64,000 nucleotides of DNA, taken from Hortaea werneckii. Lineage: Eukaryota > Ascomycota > Dothideomycetes > Mycosphaerellales > Teratosphaeriaceae. The notes below the pieces were generated by a model. The model ran no database searches, was not told where the DNA came from, and saw only the letters and a list, made by a program, of their open reading frames with translations. The stretch is taken from NCBI GenBank assembly GCA_037044905.1, contig JBAOKB010000144.1, forward strand, positions 1,860,001 to 1,924,000, given 5' to 3'. How positions within the stretch are numbered: the first letter of the stretch is position 1; each line of letters starts with the position of its first letter. This document shows positions 9,181 through 20,121 of the stretch, piece after piece. The position numbers were made by a program, and so were the translations under genes.

Positions 9181-12100
9181 ATGTCTACCGCTCAGAACCC
9201 CCAACAACACCACCACTCGTCGCTGCCGACCCCCTGGATACCAGCAGTGCCCGTGCAACAAACGCAGCCAGCGGCGAATGAACACCCCGGCCGCATCATC
9301 TTCACGAGACAGCTGTGGCAACGAACCATGCCCGATCATAGTGAGCAAAATGTCTTGAACAAGTCTCAGTCTCAGATCCAAGACGATCCTCATCGTACTC
9401 ATCCCAGTGGAGGTGTTGCTGGTCCAAGCAGACGGACTTCTTCAACCGTCTCAACCCGCTCACGTCGACGTTCTCACAGTCTTTCAGGTGGCTCAAAGAC
9501 CCCTTTGACGCCTGAAGAGAGCCCGCCTTCCAAATCAACAAGGAAGCGTAACGCTTGCACCGTCGAGGAAGAGGACAAAGAGCTAGATAGTGCGAGTACA
9601 ACGCCAGTGCACACCCGCGCGAGCAGTGGCGACTCTACTGCGCACGTCTGTATCTGCCAGCCTGATCCTAAGATCCCCAGACCTCGTAACGGTATGGTAA
9701 AAGCACACCATACGATTGAGATTAGCCCTTGACTGACTTTTCATAGCTTTCATCTTGTATCGTCAACACCATCAAGCCCAAGTCGTCGCCCAGAATCCCG
9801 GCCTTGCCAATCCAGAGATCTCCAAGATCATCGGCGAACAGTGGCAGAACCAGCCTCCTGAAATCAAGAACAAGTGGAAAGCGCTTGCGGAAGAAGAGAA
9901 GCTTCGCCACCAACAGCAGTATCCCACCTACCGATACCAACCCAAGCGCAACGGCCGACGAAACAGTCTTTCGTCCGAAACACCAGGCTCAGCAGGCGAG
10001 AGACCCAAGTGCGCCAAGTGCGGCGGTCGCAGCATTCTCGCCCCCTCGACCCCTTTCACCAACGTATCCGCATCAGGCGTCAGTCCTGCATCGGTCCCAC
10101 CGACACCCGGCCAGGCCATAACACCCGTCAGCCGAACCCTCCCCGTCCTACGCGACCTCAGCCTGCAATCCCCAGCCAACCGCCGCATGGGCCGCGTGTT
10201 CCCAAGCAACAGCACCATCACCAGCATCATGTCCTCCACCGGCAACAATCCCGCAGACCACCACCCCCAACCCGGCTACCCGGACGAACGCGACGACATC
10301 GGCCCCCTGAGCCCGGAAACCAAACGCCGTCGCTTCATCGGCGAGCACGTCTCCATCGGCCGCAACATCCCGCCTCGCTTCGCTTCTGCTCCTTTAGTCC
10401 AACCCGGGACGCCTTACCCATTCAGCCACCACCAACAACAACCACCGCACCCGCCCCTCCCATCTCTACCCCCACACCACCATCCCTATCAACCCCAACC
10501 CCACCAACCTCCCCTGACAACCCGCCGCGAAAGCCTCCCCGGTCTGCACGGAATCGGCGTCTCCTCCCCCTCCGCCTCCGGCAACGCCGGCAACAACGCC
10601 GGCCCTATGGCCCCTCCTCCACCCCCACGTCCGCCCGGGATGGGATACCAACAACATCGGCTGTCGCAGGGCCATCTCCCGCACGATCACCGCTCGCTTA
10701 CGCTGCCGCCCCTCCAAACGAGCGGGAATCCGGTGGTGGGAGGCGGGGGGAATCGGAGTTCCGTCTCTGGACCTTCTGGGTCTTTTGCCTCTGGAGGAGT
10801 GGGTGGTGGGAGTACTACTGCTACTGCGGCGGGGATGGTACGGCGGAGTGTTAGCAGCGCGAATCGAGACCCAGCTCCGTCTTCTTTATCAGCGGCAACT
10901 TCCTCGTCGACGACGGCGGCGGCGGCGGCGGCGAAGTTGGTCGAGGACGTGATACTCCGGGGCATGGATTTCCGGTATAAGATTGGGATTCTGGCGAAGG
11001 TTGCTCCGCCTGCGGGGTTTCCTGCTCCGCCGTCGCGTTCTCCCCTTCCGGCTTCTGCTTCTTCTGCTTCTGCTTCGGCGAAGGATGGAGGGGAGAGTAA
11101 GAATGAAGGGTTGGTGGCGAGGGGCCCGCTTATTGCGATTGAAGGGGATGATGCGGAGGCTGTGAGGGAGCTGGGAAGGTGGTTGAGTCGAGAGTTGGGC
11201 AAGAAAGGGGGTGGGGCGGCGGAGGAGGAGTTGGAGGTGAGGTTGGTTGAGGGGCCTTTGGATGAGGGGCGTGAAGGGGTTGAGGAAGGGAAGGGAGGGA
11301 AGATTGACAAGAAGAAGAAGAAGGCCATTATCGAGTACCATTTGCTCATCACCGAGTGGTTGGCGAAGAGTGATGAGATTGTTGAGTCGTTGCGGTATCG
11401 ACGAGCTACGCCCGCTACCGCCGCCACGGCTGCACCTGACGTTGCGGCTGAAGAGGGCGGTGAAGATGCGGATAAGACGATGAGTGAAGCACCTCCTACC
11501 GTCCAAGAGAAGGCGAAGTCGGAGCGGAAGTTGGAAGAGGATTACGATGACAGCGACGGCTCTGCTTCCAAGGATGAAAGCATGGCCTCTCACTCCGCAC
11601 AGGCTCCCGTAAACAGAACTCCCAACCCCAGCGGAGAAGAACCGGCAATCTCCACTTCTCCTCGACCCGACAATAAATCATCCCAAGGCGAGGAGGCAGA
11701 AGAAGAGCAAAGCATGCAGATCGACCCTCCTCCTCCAACAACCTCCAGCTCCTCCCCCCCAACCACCACCACTAACAACAACAACAACCCCCCCACAGCA
11801 AAACCCATCATCCTCCTCCCCAACTTCTCCCTCCACACCAGCACCGCCTTCGCCCTCCGCATCCCCATCGACGCCAACTCGCAGTACTCAGCGCCGGACC
11901 ACTGGCAATGGGCCGCGACGCAATGGCGCGGGGTCGTGGGTCCCGATCTGACGATCTATGTGCGGGATAGTAGTAGTAGCGGCGGTAGTAGTGCGGGCGG
12001 GGTAGGGGGCGAGACTGCCGGCGGGACGGCGGGTGGGAGGGGGAGAGTGGGGGGTGGGAATGGTGGGGTGGAGATGGGTGAGGAGGGGAATTTGGTTGTG

Positions 12101-12232
12101 GTGAGGCGGACGGTTGGGGGTGGGAAGAAGGGTGGGGAGGTCGAGGGGAGTGTGCTTAGGAGGTTGGGGTTTGAGGTTGGGGAGTGGGTGAGGGCTTTTG
12201 GGGGAGTGGGGGAGGGAGAGGAGGGGAGGTGA
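9181..12232 (+). CDS. MATA-type HMG-box transcription regulator (Rox1/Rfg1-like)
   Basis: Two exons, 9181-9691 and 9747-12232, joined across a 55-nt intron (gtatgg...catag), give about 998 residues. Splicing rebuilds an uninterrupted HMG box of the sex-determination/MATA class at about residues 167-237. It begins RPRN-A-FILYRQ, the intron splitting the Ala codon, then has NPEISKIIGEQW and KWKALAEEEK, ending YRYQPKR. Such proteins bind the minor groove at ATTGT-like sites. The rest is low complexity: His/Pro/Gln runs, Gly/Ser runs, and acidic or basic blocks. More ordered islands lie near residues 575-600 (KLVEDVILRGMDFRYKIG), 640-655 and 875-915. Rox1/Rfg1-like repressor is my best guess; an Ste11/FMF-1-type role in mating is the alternative. 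The start at 9181 is preferred over 9115. Confidence 0.85.
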
Positions 12233-12235
12233 ATG

Positions 12236-12543
12236 GACGGGTGAGGTGGGTGAGACGAAAGGGTCTTCTTTGGTTGGTTTGGTGGGTAAGGGTAGATTGC
12301 ATCTGCGGAATTTTGAGGCTGTAGTTTTCTCGATTGGTTTGCTTTTCCTCTTTTCCGTTTTGCTTTCTTCCTACATTCTCCACCCGGCCGGTGGCAACTG
12401 AAAGGTTCGCATGCTAGTGGCAATGCTGTTGCGGCTTGGCGAAACGGTTCTGCCTTGTTGATAGCAATTGGTGGGTGTCAGACTTTGACATACCTTTTAG
12501 GGTACGAATGGTCAAATGAGAAAGAGAGAAATAAACACCAAAA
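12236..12543. other. convergent intergenic region
   Basis: The 3' regions of the HMG-box gene (+) and the DUF2470 gene (-) meet here. No gene is seen. Confidence 0.4.
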
Positions 12544-13284
12544 CTAATGCTTTTGCTTCTCCTTCTCCTCGCGCTTCCTCGCCACCACCGCGTCAAACCG
12601 GCGGAACGCGAACATGCCTTCAATGAAAGTCGTACTCATCCACTGCCAAAAGAGGAAGGAACGCGGGTTAACGGAGTGTTTCTGAAGGCGGTAGTGCACA
12701 AAATACGCCATCTCGGCGGAGTGGATGCCGACCATGCCGAGGAAGAGATAGGGCTGAATGGCCCAGGAGAAGGCGGCGAAGCCTGATCCGAGCACCTGGT
12801 GGACGATGGCGTCGTGCGCGAACCACCAGCGTTGAGCGTAGGCCAGGAAGGTGGCGGAGATGATGGCGAATTCGACGGCGTACCAGCCGGTCGGCGGGAC
12901 GAATTCTTTGACGGTGATGTCCGATCGACCGAGGCCGGCGAGGGCTTGCTGGTCGAGCTGGACGGCGCGCTCGCGGGCGTCGCGGTAGGAGGTCATGGGT
13001 GGGTTGAGGGTGATGGAGTACGTCTTCCTCCCGCCGCCGCACGAGAAGGTCATGGAGCGGAGGTCGATGTCGGTCATCTTGCCGGAGTCGGCGGTCCAGG
13101 AGGGGATTTTGCAGAAGTGTTCGAGGTAGCGGACGATCTAGTATTGAATGAGTTGATGATGCTAGGCTTTGATTTGGTATTAGATGGGAAATGGATTTGG
13201 ACATACCGAGTCGTGATGGTCGGTGTTCATGTGGGAGATGATACGGGTCTTGGCCGCTTCATCTTTGGCTTGTTGATCGGCCAT
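12544..13284 (-). CDS. DUF2470-domain integral membrane protein
   Basis: Two exons on the minus strand, 13284-13207 and 13137-12544, are separated by a 69-nt intron (gtatgt...tag, phase 0); the protein is 223 residues. The first exon supplies the DUF2470 start, including ISHMNTDHHDS; the second continues with RYLEHFCKIPSW and MTDIDLRSMTF. DUF2470 is related to a domain of haem-binding and pyridoxamine-phosphate-oxidase-like proteins, and the HMNxDH motif is its hallmark. From about residue 105 there are three or four hydrophobic segments (GWYAVEFAIISATFLAYA, AWIQPYLFLGMVGIHS-like and others), followed by a basic tail KREEKEKQKH. The fusion of DUF2470 with a helical membrane module is familiar in fungi, but no function is established. 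It is divergent from the KAR9-like gene. Confidence 0.88.
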
Positions 13285-13949
13285 CTTGGCTGGTGGATTG
13301 CCGGCGTGGCAAACTGCAGTATTAATGTTTACAGTAGGTGTGTATTGAAAGTATGTACCGCGTACGAGTGTACCTTGTGTACCTATGTACAGAGACAGTC
13401 TAGTCTACCGTGTGTAGATGTGCATCGTGTGCCGGAGGCGGTTGGTGGACTCTACCGCTAGCGTGACGCAGTAGAACGGGACCGACCCGCGCGTGTGTTA
13501 GCGCGATCGTAGCGCGCCTGAAAGCAAGCACCTCTCACCTGCAGGGTCCGACTATTCCCCTTGTATCGTTCATGCATGCGCTTTCGGGCTCTGGAAAGCT
13601 TGAGCTCCCAAGTCCGAAGAGGCAAGACGTGCTGTTCCTTCTGTTCTCTCCCAAGGCACTGCAGAGGCAAACCGACTATCTGGTCGTTATTGACTCGGAG
13701 GTAAGCTGCAAGGCAGTCGATTGCTGTACGAGATCAATTCGGGCTGCAATCGGCCCCAGCCGTTGGAGTCCAGTCGCAGGGTAATGTAAAAAGCCCAAGG
13801 GTACATGCGCATTGCATACATTGCATTTCTCTTGGATCTCCGGACAGTGCTCGCTACGCCTGGGCATTCCACAAGGTCATGCCGACGACCTCATCGCTTG
13901 AGCGCCGCCAGCGCATGTTCTAGCCATCCGGCGACCGGCCATATTCGCC
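13285..13949. other. divergent promoter region
   Basis: 665 bases between the DUF2470 gene (-) and the KAR9-like gene (+), so probably both promoters. A run of TGTGTA/GTACC-type words near 13320-13430 is mildly repetitive. No gene is supported. Confidence 0.35.
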
Positions 13950-16900
13950 ATGGACACTCCCCGACCCAATCCGACAATCAATCCCCCTCCGCTCACCGCT
14001 GTCCACCATCGCCGTTTGCACTCGCGCTCGCCCTCCCACTCGCCCATGCGACAACCCAATCCACGCGACTGGGATCCACTGCTGCGTGATCTGTCGCCGA
14101 CTGCGACCCTCCGCACCTTCCAAACCGCCGAGACCGACACTTCCCCCGCCTTCAGCTTCAGGGGCGCAGCTTCCGTTTCTGAACGCGCATGGGGCGCCAA
14201 GGCGGCGCAGACCTGTCTCGACTTGCGGGGCTGGGTGCGAGAGCTGGAAGGCTGGAAGTGGCCGGGAAGCTTTGCGGTGCCGAAGCAGGAAGGGAGCGAG
14301 GACGAAGATGAGAAAGGGGGAGGAGGAGCAGGAGCAGGAGCAGGAGAGAGAACCGAGAATTACTGGGGCAGCCTGCCGGCCAGCATCGTCCTCAGTTACG
14401 AGAAAAGAGCCGACGAGATTGCGCAACAGCTGGACGACATTGATGTGGAGGAGCTCAAGGACTTCGTCCTGTCGGCCCATCGCCAGGCAGGCTCCGGGAG
14501 AGCTTCCCGGGACGATAGTATCGCTTCCATTGGGGCCACCACCGACTTGCGCCGCCTCGACGACTTCACAGCACTCATCACCGCCACGATACTACAGGCC
14601 CTTCCGTACTTGTCACGCCTGCATCGCCTCCTGGAAGTCTGGACCGTCCGTCTGACCATTTTGCGGAATGCCCCTTCCTACATCTCCGACCTGAGGCAGG
14701 TCCAGACCGATCTCGAGCATGGCTGGGCGGCAATAGCAGTGTCCCCATCCACCCCTCGGCCCAGGGACAGCGGTGCCGATTTCACGCGCGGCAATCTGAT
14801 TGAAATGCAAAGCATGATCCAACACCAAGTCTCCAGTCTTGGCAGACGCTTAGATACTTTCCTAGATCACCTGGAGGGAAGAGAGGAGACGGTTCCGGAC
14901 GCTTGGATCGACGACTTTGAGCGTCTGGAAAAGGCATACGGTGACTGGGTAGTCCAGGCTGAGCGGAAGGCCTTCGAGAATGAGTGGCGAGCCGCGAGGG
15001 AGAGAGAGATGAAGGAGGCGGAGAGAACGACGACTGCCCGGCTGCTCGCGGGAGACGAACCAGCCAGGAGTAAATCAAATTCATACGACTTCGAGGACCA
15101 TGAGAGAGATGCGGACTCGGTAGCCGAGCCCTCTTCGCGACCGAGCAGTGGGCTATTCGCGTTGCCAACCAATGGCAGCGAGCGCAGCAGCATGCTCCGA
15201 CAGTCGTCTGTCCCTTTTGATGGTCTGGCACGTGAGGATTCTGAAACCTTGCCGTACAAGCGTCAATCTCGTCATTTGTCACAAAGCAAGACTTTGACAA
15301 ACGAATCTATCACGTCACAAGAGGTGAAGACGAACGACAGCCCTTCCAAGCGGGCAAGACATATGCCTATCATTATTGATTTTGACAGAGACGGACACAA
15401 ACTTGCCTTGGTGGACGATGCCGTGCATTCAAGAGGCGCTGATCCCGCCTCTAGCATGGAAGGCCTCACTGCTCTCCCGATACCGCCGCCTCCGCCTCAA
15501 GGGCCATCGTCGATATCACGCGAGCCTTCCGATGCCAGCAAAGGCAGCGGCGCAGTTAAGAAGCGCGCAGCTTTTCTTGAATCCGCAGGCATCGAGAGGA
15601 AGGACGCGTTAAACAGAAGTGTCAAGAGTCCTGTACGGCCGTTCGAACACGCTAGTAACGCCTTTACGCGGCTGTTTCAGAAAAGAGAGAAGACGCCTGA
15701 GCCGGTCGAAAGTCTCAAAAGCCCCCGAGCGAGGCGCTCAATGTCAGGCAAATCGCGATCGGGAAGTATCAAAAAGCAAGGTGGAGATAACGATCAGGTT
15801 GTATGGGGAGGTCGTGGCAACGGTTCAGTGACCCCAAAATCGACCAGTAAGCGGGATCGCATTTCTAGTAGTCCTGCTGCTGGTACAGGAAGATCACACG
15901 TTGAGAATGAAGATAAAAGGGAAACCAGGAGTAGGAGCTCATCTTTCCGGCGGCTGTCGTTCGGCAGAAGCGGTAGCAGACCATCTGCTGCCGAGCCACT
16001 CCATCTAAATGGAAGTCAGCCAACACACCACGATCACGCAGACCTTCCGGGCGGCTTCCGCACACGTTCAACTTCTGAGAATTCTCTCCACCGAGCGCGC
16101 TCACGCACGTCACAGACCGAGCACACTGGCGAAGTCAGAAGGTTACGCTCTCATCATCGAGGAGAAGTTGCGCGCCCGCCTGTAGAAACTTACCAACCCA
16201 AGCGTTTAAGTAGCCCTTTTAGGCACGTCAGCGATGAGCACAAAGAACCTGATTATCCTGTCGACTGGCCCTTGGCATCGCCACCAGAGACGGAAAGGAA
16301 TTCGCCTGTGAAGGAACAACAGGACGAGCTGGGGTTCGAGGACCTGGACAGGATCCAGCCTGTGCTTGACCATAAACAGCAGCAAATGGATCAAGATGAC
16401 ACTGACGGTGATATCGCCGGGCCTGAGATCCAGTTCTCTCGGGCTCCGCTAGAGACTGATGCTTTCGATCGCATGTTTATCTCTAGTCTCCCAGCCTCCC
16501 CAGAATTGGAACGGCCTGAAGTGAAGAAGAGGAGCCAAGAAAGTTCGAGAGGACCCGCAATGGGCGGATCGGCGACAAATAATGCCAGCAGAATAAATCC
16601 GATCCCAACTTTGGACGAAGCTATGATGGATGACCAGCATCAGAATCTAAGTAAAGAGGACCTGGCTATCGGTCCTGTTGGGATGCCGGGGCTAGCGGCG
16701 GATAAGTCAGCGACGCCGATAGGATTTGATCGTAGGGCGCCGTTGGAAGACGGGAGTGTGCTGACCAAAGGCGAGTTTGAAGCTGAGGAGGCGGACAGAC
16801 GTAGCAGCGTTAGTAGAGATGTCTCGGACAAAGAGGAGGAGGGCGTGCAAGACAACATGGACTACTTCGGCACTCAGCCCTCGCCGATTGTCAGGTCGAG

Positions 16901-18836
16901 AGCTGGTAGCACCGATAGCGCGGCTGATGCACCGAATGTCCCGGAACTTCAGCCTCGAATCGCCTCACCGTCGAAGAGTCCAGTACCATTAAAGCTCAAG
17001 ATACCAGGCGCTGAAGCAGGAGAAACTCATCAGCCGGACGAGTCTCCAGAGTTTCGACCCGCTCTTCTGAGCCGTGCCTCAGTCGCAAGCATAGGAAGTT
17101 ATCCGCGGGCATCCCTCAGAAGCATCGACGTATCTCGTCGCAGCAGCCTTGCATCACCCATTCCTGCCGCGCAATCGCCCCGGGACTCTGTTCCTGTATC
17201 GGCAATCGATTCCGAGGCGCCCAGATACCCGTCGGGCAATCCATTGAACCGCGATAGCTCGCTCTACTTCCCACATCCGCCCGCTCTGCAAGACAGCGGT
17301 ATCCCTGAGAGTCCTGTCTCGCCTTTGAGCACCAACGCCTCGCCGGTGAAGACTCGCTCGGGCAGTTTACCACTTGGTGCGTCCCCTGCGGAGCGTAAAG
17401 GGGAAAGCAGAGATGACGAGGAGAGTGAGGATGAGTCGTATCATAGCTCAAGGGATGCCACTCCTGCGCCGCTCAACGTCGCCATGGCCAAGCGTCGAGC
17501 ACAGCAGCAGAACCGTACCCCTGTAGCCAGTGGTGTCTCCCTCGCAACTACTCCAAATGTGCCTGGAAGACATCGGGAGAGCACGCCTCCTTCCAGTACC
17601 GGTGGTGACAAGATGGATAGACATGTGAGCGAGGTCCTCAACCGTCTCCCTTCTTCTTCTATCAAGTTCAAAGCTCGTCCGGGCGCGGTGACACCGACGA
17701 TACTGCGTACATCTGAGCGAAGAGATTACTCCGGCCCAAGACCCCGTACGGCGCCTCGAGTGCCTTCGAGGACGGGATTGAATGGCACTGGTGGCGGCGA
17801 CATGACCCTCGCGCCTGCTGAGCCTTCCACTACGAAGAAGAATCACACTCCGTCGGGAGGAGGGGGCGCGAGTGAAGGCGAAGTCAAACTCTACCATCTC
17901 ACGCAGGCGGGACGAGAAGATCCCATCAAGCTCTTTGTAAGATTGGTGGGTGAAGGCGAGCGCGTCGTGGTGCGAGTCGGCGGTGGATGGGCGGATCTAG
18001 CGGATTATCTGAGACAGTATGCCGACCACCATGGCAGTCGCACTGTTAGTGGCAGTGGCTTGGAGATGACTCAGTCGGCCTTGCAGCAGAGTTCGAGGAA
18101 AGCTAGTAGTTCTTCCCTCACGCCGACACCGCTGAGTCGGGCGCCTGTTACGCCTGATAGGAGGCCGGGTAGTCGGTTAGGTGTGCCCTCGACGACAGGT
18201 AGTACACAGCAAGGCCCGAACAACAACGCCATGGACCAAGACGACGCTGACGACCATGAGGCGGCCACGACCTCCTTACAACCTTCTACCGCCTACGAGC
18301 GCACACCAACCACCTCCAGCGACAACACCCTGACTGCACAGCAGCAGCAGCAACTGCCATCCCGCTCAACACCCCAATCAACCTCCTCAATCAAGAACTC
18401 CTCCCGTCCCTCCACAGCCGGTAGTCTCCACGCCCCTACCACCAGCAGTAGTAGACCGGGAAGCAGCAGCAATCGCCCACCAACAACAACAATAAGCAAC
18501 CGGAACCCCAAAGCCGCCACCTCCACCGAATCCCTCCTCCCAGAGCAGAAAGCCAGGTGGGTCGAGGAGATGCTGGAGCAGGCTCGAGCGGGTGCAGTAG
18601 GTCATAGTAGCTATAGCAACAATCACGGTGTTGAGCGGGATGGGGAGAAGAAGGGTGTCGATGGCTACGGTAGCGGTGGTAACCTTACTGCTGCTGCTTC
18701 TGGTGGTGGTAGTGGTTACGGTGGTGGAGGGAATTTCGGGGAATTGGGGACGGCGGGGGCGACGCGACGGGTGGTTTTCCGTCCCTCAAATCCTCATCAT
18801 CAGGGTGGTGGTAATGGTGGTGGTGGCAAGAGATAA
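13950..18836 (+). CDS. KAR9-like spindle-orientation protein with C-terminal GAR (Gas2) domain
   Basis: An intronless 1628-residue ORF. Residues about 40-365 are helical and match the fungal KAR9 family (WDPLLRDLSP, ACLD-like LRGWVRELEGWKWP, TATILQALPYLSRLHRLLEVW, FERLEKAYGDWV). Kar9 links microtubule plus ends, through EB1/Bim1, to myosin V and positions the spindle. The middle (about 370-1300) is Ser/Pro/Arg-rich and disordered. It contains two SxIP tetrapeptides, SPIP at 1069-1072 and SGIP at 1116-1119, the EB1-binding signature. Residues about 1308-1362 form a GAR/Gas2 domain, with the hallmark VVVRVGGGWADLADYL, a direct microtubule-binding fold. The last 200 residues are low complexity (Gln, Ser, Gly). 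Identity as the KAR9 orthologue is likely; the dual microtubule attachment is inferred from motifs. Confidence 0.85.
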   Translation: MDTPRPNPTINPPPLTAVHHRRLHSRSPSHSPMRQPNPRDWDPLLRDLSPTATLRTFQTAETDTSPAFSFRGAASVSERAWGAKAAQTCLDLRGWVRELEGWKWPGSFAVPKQEGSEDEDEKGGGGAGAGAGERTENYWGSLPASIVLSYEKRADEIAQQLDDIDVEELKDFVLSAHRQAGSGRASRDDSIASIGATTDLRRLDDFTALITATILQALPYLSRLHRLLEVWTVRLTILRNAPSYISDLRQVQTDLEHGWAAIAVSPSTPRPRDSGADFTRGNLIEMQSMIQHQVSSLGRRLDTFLDHLEGREETVPDAWIDDFERLEKAYGDWVVQAERKAFENEWRAAREREMKEAERTTTARLLAGDEPARSKSNSYDFEDHERDADSVAEPSSRPSSGLFALPTNGSERSSMLRQSSVPFDGLAREDSETLPYKRQSRHLSQSKTLTNESITSQEVKTNDSPSKRARHMPIIIDFDRDGHKLALVDDAVHSRGADPASSMEGLTALPIPPPPPQGPSSISREPSDASKGSGAVKKRAAFLESAGIERKDALNRSVKSPVRPFEHASNAFTRLFQKREKTPEPVESLKSPRARRSMSGKSRSGSIKKQGGDNDQVVWGGRGNGSVTPKSTSKRDRISSSPAAGTGRSHVENEDKRETRSRSSSFRRLSFGRSGSRPSAAEPLHLNGSQPTHHDHADLPGGFRTRSTSENSLHRARSRTSQTEHTGEVRRLRSHHRGEVARPPVETYQPKRLSSPFRHVSDEHKEPDYPVDWPLASPPETERNSPVKEQQDELGFEDLDRIQPVLDHKQQQMDQDDTDGDIAGPEIQFSRAPLETDAFDRMFISSLPASPELERPEVKKRSQESSRGPAMGGSATNNASRINPIPTLDEAMMDDQHQNLSKEDLAIGPVGMPGLAADKSATPIGFDRRAPLEDGSVLTKGEFEAEEADRRSSVSRDVSDKEEEGVQDNMDYFGTQPSPIVRSRAGSTDSAADAPNVPELQPRIASPSKSPVPLKLKIPGAEAGETHQPDESPEFRPALLSRASVASIGSYPRASLRSIDVSRRSSLASPIPAAQSPRDSVPVSAIDSEAPRYPSGNPLNRDSSLYFPHPPALQDSGIPESPVSPLSTNASPVKTRSGSLPLGASPAERKGESRDDEESEDESYHSSRDATPAPLNVAMAKRRAQQQNRTPVASGVSLATTPNVPGRHRESTPPSSTGGDKMDRHVSEVLNRLPSSSIKFKARPGAVTPTILRTSERRDYSGPRPRTAPRVPSRTGLNGTGGGDMTLAPAEPSTTKKNHTPSGGGGASEGEVKLYHLTQAGREDPIKLFVRLVGEGERVVVRVGGGWADLADYLRQYADHHGSRTVSGSGLEMTQSALQQSSRKASSSSLTPTPLSRAPVTPDRRPGSRLGVPSTTGSTQQGPNNNAMDQDDADDHEAATTSLQPSTAYERTPTTSSDNTLTAQQQQQLPSRSTPQSTSSIKNSSRPSTAGSLHAPTTSSSRPGSSSNRPPTTTISNRNPKAATSTESLLPEQKARWVEEMLEQARAGAVGHSSYSNNHGVERDGEKKGVDGYGSGGNLTAAASGGGSGYGGGGNFGELGTAGATRRVVFRPSNPHHQGGGNGGGGKR

Positions 18837-20121
18837 TAAGAGCAGGACAGTAACTATGGAGAAGCGAAGGAGAGGGAGATCGGATTCCGAATTCATGGGA
18901 TTCTGCTCATTCTCGCTAATGGTGGGAAGGAGAAGTTCTTCTTTTCAAAACGGGTTATGTAGGGGTCTGGAAGGGATTGATGAGTGGGACTTTGGACTTT
19001 GGCTGGGATTAAGCGGAGGAGATGAGGGAAGGGCAGAAAGGAGGAAGGAAGGAAAAGAGATTCGATATAGATACCCCCCAACCATCCCATTCCATGGTGG
19101 GCATGGTTTACCACTTTTTGCGGCTTGGGCTTTTTTTTTTTCTTTTTTTCTTACTTGCCCAGTGTGGGAACTTTGTCATACATAACTTCGTTTGTAAATC
19201 TAAAACGGGCAAAAAAAAAAAAAAGTAATAATAAAATAACTTGTCCAGGGGGAGAAGCTCCTTTCCCTTCCAAAATTACACATCTCCAGGTGTCTCTCCC
19301 GTTTTTCCCTCCAAAAGTCCTGCAACGCAAACATGGAAGAGATACACCGCGCGCACCTAGGAGTAAGAAAATGCTCTGGTGATTGCTGTCACAGTACGCG
19401 AATAGCCTCGGTAATGAGGGTTTCGGCCTTGGCTTCGGATCGTTTTGGTTTTTTCTTTTTATGCGCTATTATCTCACATCGCTTCGCTGTATCGAGAGGA
19501 AAAAGCAAAATTGCGGATTTCGTAAGCCTATGTTCCTTCTTTCTTTGTCTCATGATAACTCCGCTCCTTGAAGGTAAACGCCGGTATGTGGTGGGTATGC
19601 TGGGCAAGGAGATGGATGCGTGGGGGGGCTGGATGGAGTGGAGGATGGGTAAACGAGGTGTGGCGAGGTGAGGATGTGTGTGATGGGGAGGGAGGTGTAT
19701 ATCTCGAGAGCTTGTGTGTTTCCGTTGCAGTGCGTGTATGGTTTTTGAGGGGGGTTTTTTTGCCGCCCCCGGATCATGCGCTGCGAACAGTTACTCTCTG
19801 GTGCAGGTCTCAGAAGATTGTTCTCCTCTTCCGAATTTTGGTAATTTTTTGTGCTTGGACTGGTGCTGGTGCTGGTGCTTGTGTTTGCAGGGAGGGGAAG
19901 GGAAGGTAGGTAGGTTGTGAGTTCCTTCCTCTTGGACTCTTGTCCGCTTGCCACTCGGCGAGATATGCGACTCGGCCTCTACCGAATGGCGAGGGAGTAG
20001 GATCCAGGGATGAGAGGAGAGATACAGCGGAGTAGTGATATTGGTGTTCGGTAGTAGCATTGCGCGCATGGTTTGATTTGAGGGGAAAGGTAAGGGGGAG
20101 TAGAGGTTTAGAAAAAGAGAC
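18837..20121. other. gene-free, low-complexity region
   Basis: No coding signal. A T-rich run at about 19131-19151 and an A14 tract at about 19210-19224 are conspicuous, and GGTG/GTGT-rich stretches lie at 19600-19900. I read it as facing 3' regions of the KAR9-like gene (+) and the small paralogue (-). Confidence 0.35.

Noticed and set aside
10687..11593. Long antisense ORFs (246 and 234 residues) opposite the HMG-box gene
   Set aside because: They are shadows of GC-rich, low-complexity coding sequence.
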